Assembly: GCF_011009015.1 (NCBI RefSeq)
Contig: NZ_CP048878.1
Location: 4,370,354 to 4,434,353 of the forward strand
Source of the DNA: Spartinivicinus ruber
GTDB taxonomy: Bacteria > Pseudomonadota > Gammaproteobacteria > Pseudomonadales > Zooshikellaceae
Direction: 5' to 3'
Length of the DNA stretch: 64,000 bases
The notes below the pieces were generated by a model. That model did no database searches, was not told the origin of the DNA, and was given only the letters and a program-made list of their open reading frames with translations. Below are positions 51,045 to 59,476 of this stretch, piece after piece; the first letter of the stretch is position 1, and every line of letters begins with the position of its first letter. Position numbers and translations under genes: made by a program.

Positions 51045-52240
51045 TAGTTATCTGACCAGTACTTATCAAGACAGCATCGTAATTTCCTATAGCTGATATC
51101 CTTTTTCTTGATTAAGTAACTAGGAATAGCTATTGATAGTGCAATTAAAGAAGTGATAGCCTGGTCTAATATCATTAATGGCATAAAGTCTCGAAAAAAC
51201 AAGTTTATAAACAGGACTACCAAAGCTCCATAAACACTGATTCGAAATATTATTTGATATAACAATTTAATAGATATGTTAGATGATAGATCAATGACTG
51301 CAAGATTTGCAAACTTGGATATTTGAAATTCCCAATTCTCTCTTGCGTTGAAATATTTCTGGTACCTAATAGCTAAGAAAGCACCAATATTGGCAACTCT
51401 CTTGCTATTTACAGAATAACTGGAAAGCGCAATCATTGCTAATACAGCGGGCAAAGTAAATAAAAACCCAAGTAAAAAAGGTACTTCATTTGACAATGAA
51501 ATTGTAATAAAGAAACCCCAGATAACTGTTGATGCAGTAACAATCATCGATACACCGGATGCATTATTATTTTGTAACTCAGCGACTTCTCTACGTAGAG
51601 ACTGATATTGTAGTTGAAGCATTTCTGGGTTAGACACAGTTTCATTTAGTAATGTATCCTTGAATTCGGTAAGTCCATTATTGATTAAGTCACGAACATT
51701 AATGAACTTGACATTGGCTCGCGCAGCCAAATTTCTGTCTTTCGAAGAGTCTCCGACGTAAATACATTCTTCAAATGTTTTATTAATCGACTGGATAAAT
51801 CGACATAGTGACTCACAGTCAATGTATTTGTTTGAATCCGAATAGATATCATCAAATGAAAAAGGAAGTGAGTTATTAGCTACTTGATTTACAATAAAGT
51901 CTTTATTTGATCTTGAGAAGATTATATTTTCACACTCCGCTATATCAGGTATAGATAGTATCTCCTTGATGCACGGTAACAGATATGGGTTTTTGGGTTG
52001 CGCGTTATTGAATAAAATTTCAAACTCTGAATACTCTCGGCTCTCTAGATTGCTAGACTTGAGTATGTTGTATAGCCCTTGTAATGACATGGGGAGCGCT
52101 TGCTGAATGTTATGCCATGTAGTTTCTGGAACTTGGGAATACATAGCTACTAGGGCTTCACGAATCCTTCTATTGCTATCTACCAAAGTGTTGTCGAAGT
52201 CCCAAATAATAGTTTTCATTGGGTATTCATCAAATGTCAC
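51044..52240 (-). CDS. HAD-family phosphatase fused to a four-helix membrane domain
   Basis: Residues about 8-185 form a HAD hydrolase: motif I TIIWDFDNTLVDSN, motif II FSRSN, and the C-terminal VGDSSKDRNLAARA. A helical linker (QLQYQSLRREVAELQNNN) leads to four hydrophobic segments (e.g. SMIVTASTVIWGFFITISL, FLLGFLFTLPAVLAMIAL). The membrane part resembles uncharacterised 4TM modules found with soluble partner domains. The frame opens with GTG at 52240; ATG at 52219 (MKTIIWDFDNT) is an equally likely start. It is coupled to the next gene by TAATG. It probably dephosphorylates a sugar or nucleotide at the membrane. Confidence 0.8.
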   Translation of the reverse strand: MTFDEYPMKTIIWDFDNTLVDSNRRIREALVAMYSQVPETTWHNIQQALPMSLQGLYNILKSSNLESREYSEFEILFNNAQPKNPYLLPCIKEILSIPDIAECENIIFSRSNKDFIVNQVANNSLPFSFDDIYSDSNKYIDCESLCRFIQSINKTFEECIYVGDSSKDRNLAARANVKFINVRDLINNGLTEFKDTLLNETVSNPEMLQLQYQSLRREVAELQNNNASGVSMIVTASTVIWGFFITISLSNEVPFLLGFLFTLPAVLAMIALSSYSVNSKRVANIGAFLAIRYQKYFNARENWEFQISKFANLAVIDLSSNISIKLLYQIIFRISVYGALVVLFINLFFRDFMPLMILDQAITSLIALSIAIPSYLIKKKDISYRKLRCCLDKYWSDN

Positions 52241-52301
52241 GAGATAGGTTGACTTAAGACATAAGACTTACATTCAGTGGTATGTCCGCTACAGTGCTTT
52301 G

Positions 52302-53111
52302 TTACAGCTCATTACCGATTCTCTTTTGCCTCTCAAGACCAAAAATTGGTTGTCGGCGCATACTCTTACAAAAACCATCCAAACCAGGATATATATTGGC
52401 TGAATTGATATTCATTTTGTTCAGTTGTCGAAGGCCTTCAAGCCTCTGACTGGCAGGAATAATAATTTTAAGTACATAACCATTATGAATATTGTAATCA
52501 TTTAAGATCTTCCCATGGCTTAAGTCTAAAGTGTTCGTAGCTACAAATAACCCTTGTTGCGAGAGTAATCGTTGATTAGAGAATGTAGGCTCAAAAGCAA
52601 AAAGGCAAGGATCATCTTTTGAGCTAATAGGCTCAAGTATTCTTGAATAAACTTTGAGTCTATTTTTTCCGAAGTATTCATCATCATCATTACGAATGGC
52701 ATCATGACTAATGCAATAAACAGAGGCATCTTCTTCACCAAACTCTAAGGCAAAGTAGAGCGCAACGTAGGGCGAAAACGAAAAATCCAACAGTCTTGTT
52801 GGGGCTCCATGGTGCTGCATCAAAGACAACCAACTTAAATGATCTTCAAATTGAGGCAAGTGATCAAGATACAAATGAGCGTTACATTTGAAACGGTCTA
52901 TCATTACCTTTTCATGCTCAAACCTACTTAATCGCTTCTCATTGCCATTTTTCAATTTATGTATTAACTGAGCTTCTTCGAATGCACGATGTAATGAGCT
53001 TTCCAGAGGCCAACTCGAGTCAGACTGCCCCCTATAAATCCACTTGCGAAAATGCTTACACCTTACAAACTCATCAAATTCGCTCCAATTTCTTATGGTT
53101 TTAGTATCCAT
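52302..53111 (-). CDS. FRG-domain protein
   Basis: The 269-residue protein carries an FRG domain: WIYRGQSDSSWPLESSLHRA near residue 24 and LMQHHGAPTRLLDFSFSPYV near residue 90, both hallmarks of the family. An AGGAA site precedes the ATG at 53111. FRG proteins are frequent in defence islands and prophages; their activity is not established. The gene is 61 bases upstream of the HAD gene in the same direction, so it may head the four-gene run. Confidence 0.85.
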   Translation of the reverse strand: MDTKTIRNWSEFDEFVRCKHFRKWIYRGQSDSSWPLESSLHRAFEEAQLIHKLKNGNEKRLSRFEHEKVMIDRFKCNAHLYLDHLPQFEDHLSWLSLMQHHGAPTRLLDFSFSPYVALYFALEFGEEDASVYCISHDAIRNDDDEYFGKNRLKVYSRILEPISSKDDPCLFAFEPTFSNQRLLSQQGLFVATNTLDLSHGKILNDYNIHNGYVLKIIIPASQRLEGLRQLNKMNINSANIYPGLDGFCKSMRRQPIFGLERQKRIGNEL

Positions 53112-53298
53112 CGTGATTCCTAGTTATAACCTAATTAACATTAACTGATTAAATTCATAGTTTTTATATCCAGATTAATATTTAACTACTCTCTATAAAT
53201 AGCTGATTTTTAATAGCTTCAATGAGTTTTATATTTCTATTACACGTCTGAGTGGCCTAATATTTTGTGTCATGCTGACGCATAACTCGCTTTATACA

Positions 53299-54234
53299 TC
53301 ACTTAACTAAACTGACACCTGTTGTATACCCCGAAGCACTTACCGAATGCTTTGCCTTCTTTACCACCCACCGACCATCAACGCCAATCCTTACTCCTTG
53401 AATAATCACAGGCCGTTCAGCGATTAATTCAGGATTACCCACTACAGTTATACTTAAACTGGCTTCTGTATCATTTAATCCACTTAGTTTGGCTTTAGCA
53501 CTGGCTTTGGCTGCTTCCCTGGTCGGATATACCATTTTAATAGTATAGGTCGGTTCGCCATTACCCACCTTAACATGCTCTGTCTTACCACCTTCAGCGC
53601 TGTGATACTTAGCCATCACACTTTTATAATATTGCCTGTCAGGTGCTTTTAAACTCCATTTATTAATTTTAGAAATTGTTATAGGTGACAATTGTTTACC
53701 AGTAGCCGTTTTAGTTTTTCCTCGCTCGACAAACACTAAATGTTCCATCATCGGCTTAACAATTGCCCCATGATCTAACGCAATGCGACTTAAAAAATTA
53801 ATATCAGATTCTTCTGTCTGGTCTATATGATCAATGACAATGGAGGTAAATACTTCTGCAATTTTAGGTTTCAAACCATTGTCATTGGCCACTGTGGTGA
53901 CAATATCTACCAACTTTTTTTGATGCCATGAGCGTGATTTAGGGCTACGGAGTTGATATCGAAGGTTTGCCCCTTTAGCTTGAATGGTCATTTGGTTAGG
54001 TGGGCCAGAAAGTGACACTTCATCAATAATAAAATCACCCATATGAATGTTCTGGATAGCGACTGATAGCCTAGTGCCTTTGGCGGGTATCGGTAAATTG
54101 CCATCATGATCAGAAAGTTTAAGGGTTACGCTATCTGACTTGATACCCGCTTCATCGGTAAGCTCTAGGCTGATTAGGTGGTTTTGGATGTTAATGGGGA
54201 ACGATGGTATGGTGACTTGATGCTTTATAAACAT
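53299..54234 (-). CDS. P2-like late control protein gpD
   Basis: The 311-residue protein matches the phage late control D / tail hub family: SVTLKLSDHDGNLPIPAKGT, IHMGDFIIDEVSLSGPPNQM, RSWHQKKLVDIVTTVANDNG, DQTEESDINFLSRIALDHGA. GpD caps the tail tube spike end and is related to gp27. It is the last gene of the P2 tail operon here, after gpX, with a small opposite-strand gene between them. Length is normal. Confidence 0.92.
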   Translation of the reverse strand: MFIKHQVTIPSFPINIQNHLISLELTDEAGIKSDSVTLKLSDHDGNLPIPAKGTRLSVAIQNIHMGDFIIDEVSLSGPPNQMTIQAKGANLRYQLRSPKSRSWHQKKLVDIVTTVANDNGLKPKIAEVFTSIVIDHIDQTEESDINFLSRIALDHGAIVKPMMEHLVFVERGKTKTATGKQLSPITISKINKWSLKAPDRQYYKSVMAKYHSAEGGKTEHVKVGNGEPTYTIKMVYPTREAAKASAKAKLSGLNDTEASLSITVVGNPELIAERPVIIQGVRIGVDGRWVVKKAKHSVSASGYTTGVSLVK

Positions 54235-54376
54235 GGTGAATAACTGTAAAAGAAAATACCTATATTTTTAAATTACTCTTGTAACAAAAAAGCAAATTGA
54301 TTAAAATTCGTTCTTTTTTATTGGCTTAGCTTTAAGGTGCTTTAGAAGCCGAAACCTAATTTGAGTAAAAATAAAG

Positions 54377-54670
54377 ATGGAAAATATTGAGTTTGGGTTG
54401 ATATATGCTATTGGTGGATCATTAATCCTTTGTTTTGTATTAAAAATATTGAAAATCGAATATAAAATTTGGCAACCTGTAGTAGCCTGCATTGCATCAG
54501 GAGTGTGTGCGGCTTTTATTCCTACTGCTGGAGCAGGACTAATTTCTTTGGGTGTTATGCTTCTCGTTTTAAAATTAGCTATAGGTGAAGACTGGGAATC
54601 TATTTGGCTCCCTGTTGTTATAACACGCCTATCTTTAGTGCCAGTATTTTTAATGTTTGGCTCTTGGTAA
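54377..54670 (+). CDS. small membrane protein inserted in the tail operon (moron-like)
   Basis: A 97-residue protein with about three or four hydrophobic segments (YAIGGSLILCFVLKIL, WQPVVACIASGVCAAFIP, LISLGVMLLVLKLAI). It is on the opposite strand between gpX and gpD, the classical place for a phage moron gene. An upstream AGATG-like site is weak. The family is not recognised. Confidence 0.6.
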   Translation: MENIEFGLIYAIGGSLILCFVLKILKIEYKIWQPVVACIASGVCAAFIPTAGAGLISLGVMLLVLKLAIGEDWESIWLPVVITRLSLVPVFLMFGSW

Positions 54671-54714
54671 TAAGAAATTAATTATCTTTATATTTTTTAA
54701 GTTGATGAAATAAA

Positions 54715-54918
54715 TTAGGACCATAAATTCTCAGACACCTGGGCTTTAAGGACAAGCTTAGGTAGTTTAATCTCAATCCCTGCAGCTAAAACTGGCCCTT
54801 GCTCCACTAACCTAGGATTGGCATCTAACACCTGCAGCACAAAGCTTTCATTACCATAATACTGCTTACAAATCCAATCCAGGGTATCACCGTCTTTGGT
54901 TCGGTAGACTGTCGCCAT
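54715..54918 (-). CDS. P2-like tail protein gpX
   Basis: The 67-residue protein has the LysM-like gpX signature TKDGDTLDWICKQYYGNE and ends with the proline/lysine-rich tail IKLPKLV. GpX is a small tail assembly protein. It overlaps gpU by 32 bases, as is common in P2-like phages. Confidence 0.9.
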   Translation of the reverse strand: MATVYRTKDGDTLDWICKQYYGNESFVLQVLDANPRLVEQGPVLAAGIEIKLPKLVLKAQVSENLWS

Positions 54919-55294
54919 AGTAGGTTATGCTCACACTGAATTCAATCTTACGGCACTTGCCTTCTTTATCCGGGTAGGAACCGCTTTCACTGACTTGGGT
55001 AATACACCAGTAGCCGAGAATTTCACCAGTACCGGCTACCAGGATAAAGGGCGCACCTGTACCCGCCAGCTCAACCATATGAAGCAGGCTATCACGACTG
55101 CCATACTGGCCAGGGTACATGGTGCCGGTTAAAGTCATGGTTCGCACGGTTTCCCCGGTATACTGCTGCTGGGGATAACCCCCGATAATAGGCTGACTAG
55201 CCCATTTAAATTGCCATTGTTGACGTAGTTGTTGGTAGCTGGCTGTTTTAATCGAGAAGATAAAATCACCCAGCTTAAGCAATGTATAACTCAT
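54887..55294 (-). CDS. P2-like tail protein gpU
   Basis: The 135-residue protein shows FSIKTASYQQLRQQWQFKWA and PQQQYTGETVRTMTLTGTMY, the gpU tail-terminator hallmarks, and LAGTGAPFILVAGTGEILGY. GpU completes the P2 tail. It overlaps gpT at its start by 4 bases and gpX at its end. The length is normal. Confidence 0.9.
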   Translation of the reverse strand: MSYTLLKLGDFIFSIKTASYQQLRQQWQFKWASQPIIGGYPQQQYTGETVRTMTLTGTMYPGQYGSRDSLLHMVELAGTGAPFILVAGTGEILGYWCITQVSESGSYPDKEGKCRKIEFSVSITYYGDSLPNQRR

Positions 55295-57291
55295 AGAGTC
55301 GCCATATCCATGTCGTATAAAGCACTTCGCTGCCTGGCTTCAGCTTCCTGCTCGCGCTCTTCAAGTTTGGCATTAACCTGCTGAGCAATTTCTTCAGCTG
55401 ACATGCCTGTTGCCCCCTGAATCGTGATCGGTGCATTGATGTGGGTGGTAGCATTCATGTTTTTTTGTTGGTTGATTTGCTGCAGCCGCCTTTCGATTTG
55501 TTTGGCATTGACGCCTTGTGTCGCTTGTATCTGGGCTCGGCGTTGTTCCATCCGTTGATTAACTTTGCCTGCAACGGTTTGCTTTTCTTCTTCGTCATCA
55601 CCCGTAAACCAGCGCTTAATGCCTTTTAGTTTTTCAATGGCGGTATTAATCCATTTAAATTTACTACGTAGCCAATTAATGGCGGGCTGCCAGATTTTCA
55701 TCATTAACCCTAACGGCGAATAACTTAAAAAGCTTCTGGCAATACCTGTTACTCCACCATCAAATGCCTTACCAATCCCATCCCATAGTTTGCTAAAAAA
55801 ATCACTGATGCTATCCCAGTTAGAAACGATATAACCAAGCGGCGTGAAGTTGAGAAAGTATTTTTTAATTATTTCAAATGCATAGCTGCAAGCATTAGCA
55901 ATCGAATCAAATGTATCCCCTAAAAAGGTAGAAACGGTGCTCCAGTTGGTATAAATCAACGTAGCGCCAACAGCAATAAGTTTAATGATTAAGCCAATGG
56001 GATTGGCCATCATGGCTAAGCCCACAGCTTTAATGGCTGGAATTAATGCCACTATTGCCGTTCCTGCTGCTAATACGGCACCGACTAATTTCACCCCAAT
56101 TAATGCGCCTACAACAGCCGCAATATTTTTCCAGCCAATAGTGGCCTCAATAAAATGATTAATTTGACTGGCAACGGTAAATACCGTTTTACCCAGGCTC
56201 CACATAAAGCGACCCACATTCACTAAGGAATCTGCTATGTGGATTAGCAATTGATTAAAGCGAGCACCGTATTTTTCATGAAAGGCTTTAAACTTAATCA
56301 TCATTCGGGTAACCAAGGGCATAAACTTGGCCCCAATGGATGTACTGACACTGCCAATGATTTGTTTAAAGTCTAAAAAGGCATCCTGAAAATCCTCGGC
56401 ATTTTTAGCATCTTCTTTAGAAATTATATTACCAGTCGCTCTGGCGTCTTTTCTTAATGCTTCAAGGCCCGCTTTTCCGCCATTCAGCATATTCACCAGC
56501 CCAACACCCTCAGTGTCGAATAGCTTCATGGCCAGTCGTACACGATCCGCTTTATTGGGGATATGCTTCATCGCTTCTGAGATTTGCTCAAACTGCTCTT
56601 CAGGTTTCAGTGAGTTTAACCACTTAGCATCTAGCCCTAATTCTTTGAGCGCTTTACCGGTTTTACCAATCCCGGCAGCCGCTTCCGACACCCGTCGTAC
56701 CATCCGTTGGGAAGCGGTATTAAACTGTGCCGTCGATACCCCAGAGCGTTCAGCGGCATATTGATACTCTTGGAGTCCTTCAACAGTAAACCCCAATTTA
56801 GCTGCATGCTTGGCAATGGGGTCACCACGATCAGCCGTGGATTTAACCATGGCCAATAGGCCACCCGCTGCCCCGGCTAATCCACCGGCCGCCCATTTAC
56901 CGGCAGTTTTTAACTGGCCAAGCCGTCTCAACCCTGATTGCTGAAGTCCTTGAAAACGAGCAGTACGCTGCAACTGTCGCTGTGTGCGGGCTAGGTTATT
57001 TAAATTCACCCCATAGCGTTGTGCAGAGCGAGAGGCCCGTGATAAGGATTGTTCGGTACGCCGAATCGCATTGGCTAACTGTTGATTACTTCCCCCGGCT
57101 TGTTGCTGTTGCCGACGTAATTGAGCCAAGCGTTGGCGATACCGATCTACCTGTCGTACAGCGGCCAGTTTTTTATTGGTTTCCCGGTAGGCTTTACCTA
57201 ATTTACTGGCAGCGGATTCGGTTTTTTTAAAGCTTTTTGCCAGCGACTTATCAATATAAGCGCCAATAGCAATATTGAGTTTATTGGCCAT
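55291..57291 (-). CDS. P2-like tail tape measure protein gpT
   Basis: The 666-residue protein has an N-terminal coiled coil (KLNIAIGAYIDKSLAKSFKK), the phage tail tape measure TP901 region (AAERSGVSTAQFNTASQRMV, FDTEGVGLVNML), then hydrophobic segments (GWKNIAAVVGALIGVKLVGA) and a coiled C-terminus. It sets tail length and follows the E/E' frameshift gene, as in P2. Length indicates a contractile tail of medium length. ATG at 57291 is 3 bases before the E' stop codon. Confidence 0.9.
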   Translation of the reverse strand: MANKLNIAIGAYIDKSLAKSFKKTESAASKLGKAYRETNKKLAAVRQVDRYRQRLAQLRRQQQQAGGSNQQLANAIRRTEQSLSRASRSAQRYGVNLNNLARTQRQLQRTARFQGLQQSGLRRLGQLKTAGKWAAGGLAGAAGGLLAMVKSTADRGDPIAKHAAKLGFTVEGLQEYQYAAERSGVSTAQFNTASQRMVRRVSEAAAGIGKTGKALKELGLDAKWLNSLKPEEQFEQISEAMKHIPNKADRVRLAMKLFDTEGVGLVNMLNGGKAGLEALRKDARATGNIISKEDAKNAEDFQDAFLDFKQIIGSVSTSIGAKFMPLVTRMMIKFKAFHEKYGARFNQLLIHIADSLVNVGRFMWSLGKTVFTVASQINHFIEATIGWKNIAAVVGALIGVKLVGAVLAAGTAIVALIPAIKAVGLAMMANPIGLIIKLIAVGATLIYTNWSTVSTFLGDTFDSIANACSYAFEIIKKYFLNFTPLGYIVSNWDSISDFFSKLWDGIGKAFDGGVTGIARSFLSYSPLGLMMKIWQPAINWLRSKFKWINTAIEKLKGIKRWFTGDDEEEKQTVAGKVNQRMEQRRAQIQATQGVNAKQIERRLQQINQQKNMNATTHINAPITIQGATGMSAEEIAQQVNAKLEEREQEAEARQRSALYDMDMATL

Positions 57292-57293
57292 GA

Positions 57294-57667
57294 TTATGGT
57301 TGCTTAGGAAGGGATTGATACCAATCAAGCAAGTCGTCGAGGTCCATGTCTAACAGCTCAGACAATGGCGTACCTCGCAGGTAATAAGACAGGTTTAAAC
57401 AGATTTGCTGGACCGATCGCCAGTCGAGTCTAAAAAACCCGCCACCACATCATTCAAGTGTTGAAAATCAGCGGCATCTAACTCTTCTATGGTTTTAATA
57501 TCCAAGCCGGATAAATCCGCAATCATATGGATACTTTGGCTAATTTCACCGCCACCGCGTTTTTCAATATTTTTCATGTCTTTGGTTTTAGGGCGGCGTA
57601 AGGTGACTTCGTTAATGACTTCGCCATTGATTTCGATGGGGTAATTTAATTTAATAATTTCGCTCAT
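57294..57667 (-). CDS. P2-like tail assembly proteins gpE and frameshifted gpE+E'
   Basis: GpE itself is 90 residues (57395-57667, EIIKLNYPIEINGEVINEVT, GLDIKTIEELDAADFQHLND). A slippery T-TTT-TTA is in frame near its end. After a -1 shift the frame continues FFRLDWRSVQQICLNLSYYL and SELLDMDLDDLLDWYQSLPK to a stop at 57294. The length (374 bases) is one base short of 125 codons, as expected for a -1 shift. P2 makes E and E+E' the same way as chaperones for the tape measure. Confidence 0.9.
57431..57437 (-). promoter_or_regulatory. -1 frameshift slippery heptamer in gpE
   Basis: On the minus strand the heptamer T-TTT-TTA is in frame (GGT TTT TTA). Reading back one base gives FFRLDWRS, the E' start. 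This is the known P2-type signal for making E+E'. Confidence 0.88.
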
Positions 57668-57727
57668 GGTGTACCTATTGTGTTGTGTGTTTGTTTGCTT
57701 GTTAGCTGGTTGAGATAGTTGGTTTTT

Positions 57728-58231
57728 TTATAAGCCTAATAATTCACGGATAGTTTGCATGTGGTCAGTGCCTTCTACGTTACGGACATGGTTAACCACA
57801 TCAATCTCATAAATCAGCTGGTTGTTAATGGTGAGTTTGTAGTAATCCAGTTTGAGGGTGGCGGTTAAGCTGGATAATTCCGCTTGTTTCCATTCCCCAA
57901 AATCCAGTTCACTGACCAAACCACGACAGACCGCATCAATCCCTTGTTCACCCTGGCCAGGATTGCGCAGGACGCCTTTAATATTAAACGGCACCTGTTT
58001 GCCTTTTTGAAAACCAAAATGCTTAAGGACGTCGGTATTACAGTCGTCAATGGTAAAGCTCAGCTCCATGGCTTCCATCCCCAAATCCAAATGGGTTACT
58101 CCATCCATGCCGCCACCTCTAAACTCTTCAGTTTTAAGGGTAAGCTTGGGCAAGGTAATGGACTGGACCCGTCCCGCTTGGCTAGCCCCATCAATAAATA
58201 ACGTGGCATAAGCGACGTGATTAGCGTGCAT
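57728..58231 (-). CDS. P2-like major tail tube protein gpFII
   Basis: The 167-residue protein matches FII: ATLFIDGASQAGRVQSITLP, TEEFRGGGMDGVTHLDLGME and ELDFGEWKQAELSSLTATLK. It forms the inner tube of the contractile tail. It overlaps the sheath gene by 11 bases at its start. Confidence 0.92.
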   Translation of the reverse strand: MHANHVAYATLFIDGASQAGRVQSITLPKLTLKTEEFRGGGMDGVTHLDLGMEAMELSFTIDDCNTDVLKHFGFQKGKQVPFNIKGVLRNPGQGEQGIDAVCRGLVSELDFGEWKQAELSSLTATLKLDYYKLTINNQLIYEIDVVNHVRNVEGTDHMQTIRELLGL

Positions 58232-59417
58232 TAAACACCTCCTTAAAATAATCGTCGGTTAAGGTGGCATTGAAGGTGATATGTTCCGCTGGTGCGGGGG
58301 GCGTAAAATCAAAATTAAAATACACCTTGCCATCGGCTAAAGCATCCGGGGTATTTAATTCAGGATCAGCCCAGCAAGTGCCACCTAAAATAGCACCGAT
58401 ATTTTTTAACCGGCGCAGATAATTATTTACACCTTCAGTGACATCAGCGATGTAGTTTTTCGTGATATTACGATCCACTGCCCATAGGTGTGCCCGTTGC
58501 AGTGAGTCATAAATAATTTCTGCGGTACGCACTACACTGACAAACGCCCATTTCGGATCACCACTACAAGTCCGGTTACCCCAGAGACGGTAGCCGTCTT
58601 CTTGAATAATGGTAGTGACATCATGGCTATTTAAATAATTGGCTCGGCAGTTTTTATCCCCCAATTTAAAATCAATCGGTCGAGCCGTACCTAAAATGCC
58701 GTTAATTAATTTATTCGACGGGGAATGCCAAAAGCCATGATCGTTATCAATTTTAGCCATTAATCCCGCCACACGAGCCGAAGGGGGTTCAATGACAATG
58801 CCACCTTTACCTTCGTTTATGTCGCTATTCCAGACTTTAACCCACGGATCGATTAGGTAAGCGTAACGCTTACCAAATACATCACGATATTTAACCGCCT
58901 CTTCACCGGTCGTATTAGGGCCATCAATGATCGCGATACCGCCTAATCGCTCTGCTACGAGCACCAACTTTTGGGCGGCGGCCTTGATATGTGAAAATTC
59001 TGGGGCAATTAAAATCCGGGGCTCGACATGGACCGTACTTTTAGCATCCAGCAACGCATACATGCCGGTATTAGGTTCACCTTGCTTACCAATAATGGCA
59101 TTCAGTGCCGTATTTTCATTATCTGTGGTTTCTGGGGATACAGGCGGTTTATCGTTAACCCGAATAACCACCACCATCGCCCCAATCTGATCAAAAATAC
59201 CTTGCAAGGCGGCTGGTAACGTCCCTTGCTTACCGAGTGCTTTCGCTTTTTTTAAGCTGCCGGCTAATAAAATCGGGGTGTCATAAGGAAAAACGTCGTC
59301 TTTCGCGTCGGGGGCTGTGCCGACTAAACCAATCACACTGCTTTTAACGGTACGTATGGGGCGTGGGCCGCTGTCAATTTCAACGACCTCGACGCCATGG
59401 AGAAATTCACCTGGCAT
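58221..59417 (-). CDS. P2-like tail sheath protein gpFI
   Basis: The 398-residue protein is a contractile sheath: FLHGVEVVEIDSGPRPIRTV at the N-terminus, SSVIGLVGTAPDAKDDVFPY, and the C-terminal core GYRLWGNRTCSGDPKWAFVS. Length is typical. The sheath surrounds the FII tube. It lies 59 bases from the fibre gene and overlaps gpFII. Confidence 0.93.
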   Translation of the reverse strand: MPGEFLHGVEVVEIDSGPRPIRTVKSSVIGLVGTAPDAKDDVFPYDTPILLAGSLKKAKALGKQGTLPAALQGIFDQIGAMVVVIRVNDKPPVSPETTDNENTALNAIIGKQGEPNTGMYALLDAKSTVHVEPRILIAPEFSHIKAAAQKLVLVAERLGGIAIIDGPNTTGEEAVKYRDVFGKRYAYLIDPWVKVWNSDINEGKGGIVIEPPSARVAGLMAKIDNDHGFWHSPSNKLINGILGTARPIDFKLGDKNCRANYLNSHDVTTIIQEDGYRLWGNRTCSGDPKWAFVSVVRTAEIIYDSLQRAHLWAVDRNITKNYIADVTEGVNNYLRRLKNIGAILGGTCWADPELNTPDALADGKVYFNFDFTPPAPAEHITFNATLTDDYFKEVFNAR

Positions 59418-59476
59418 GGGGGTTCCTTTTTATGATTAAAGAATGAAGTCAAAAATACAAGGTAGGGTAAATTTAT

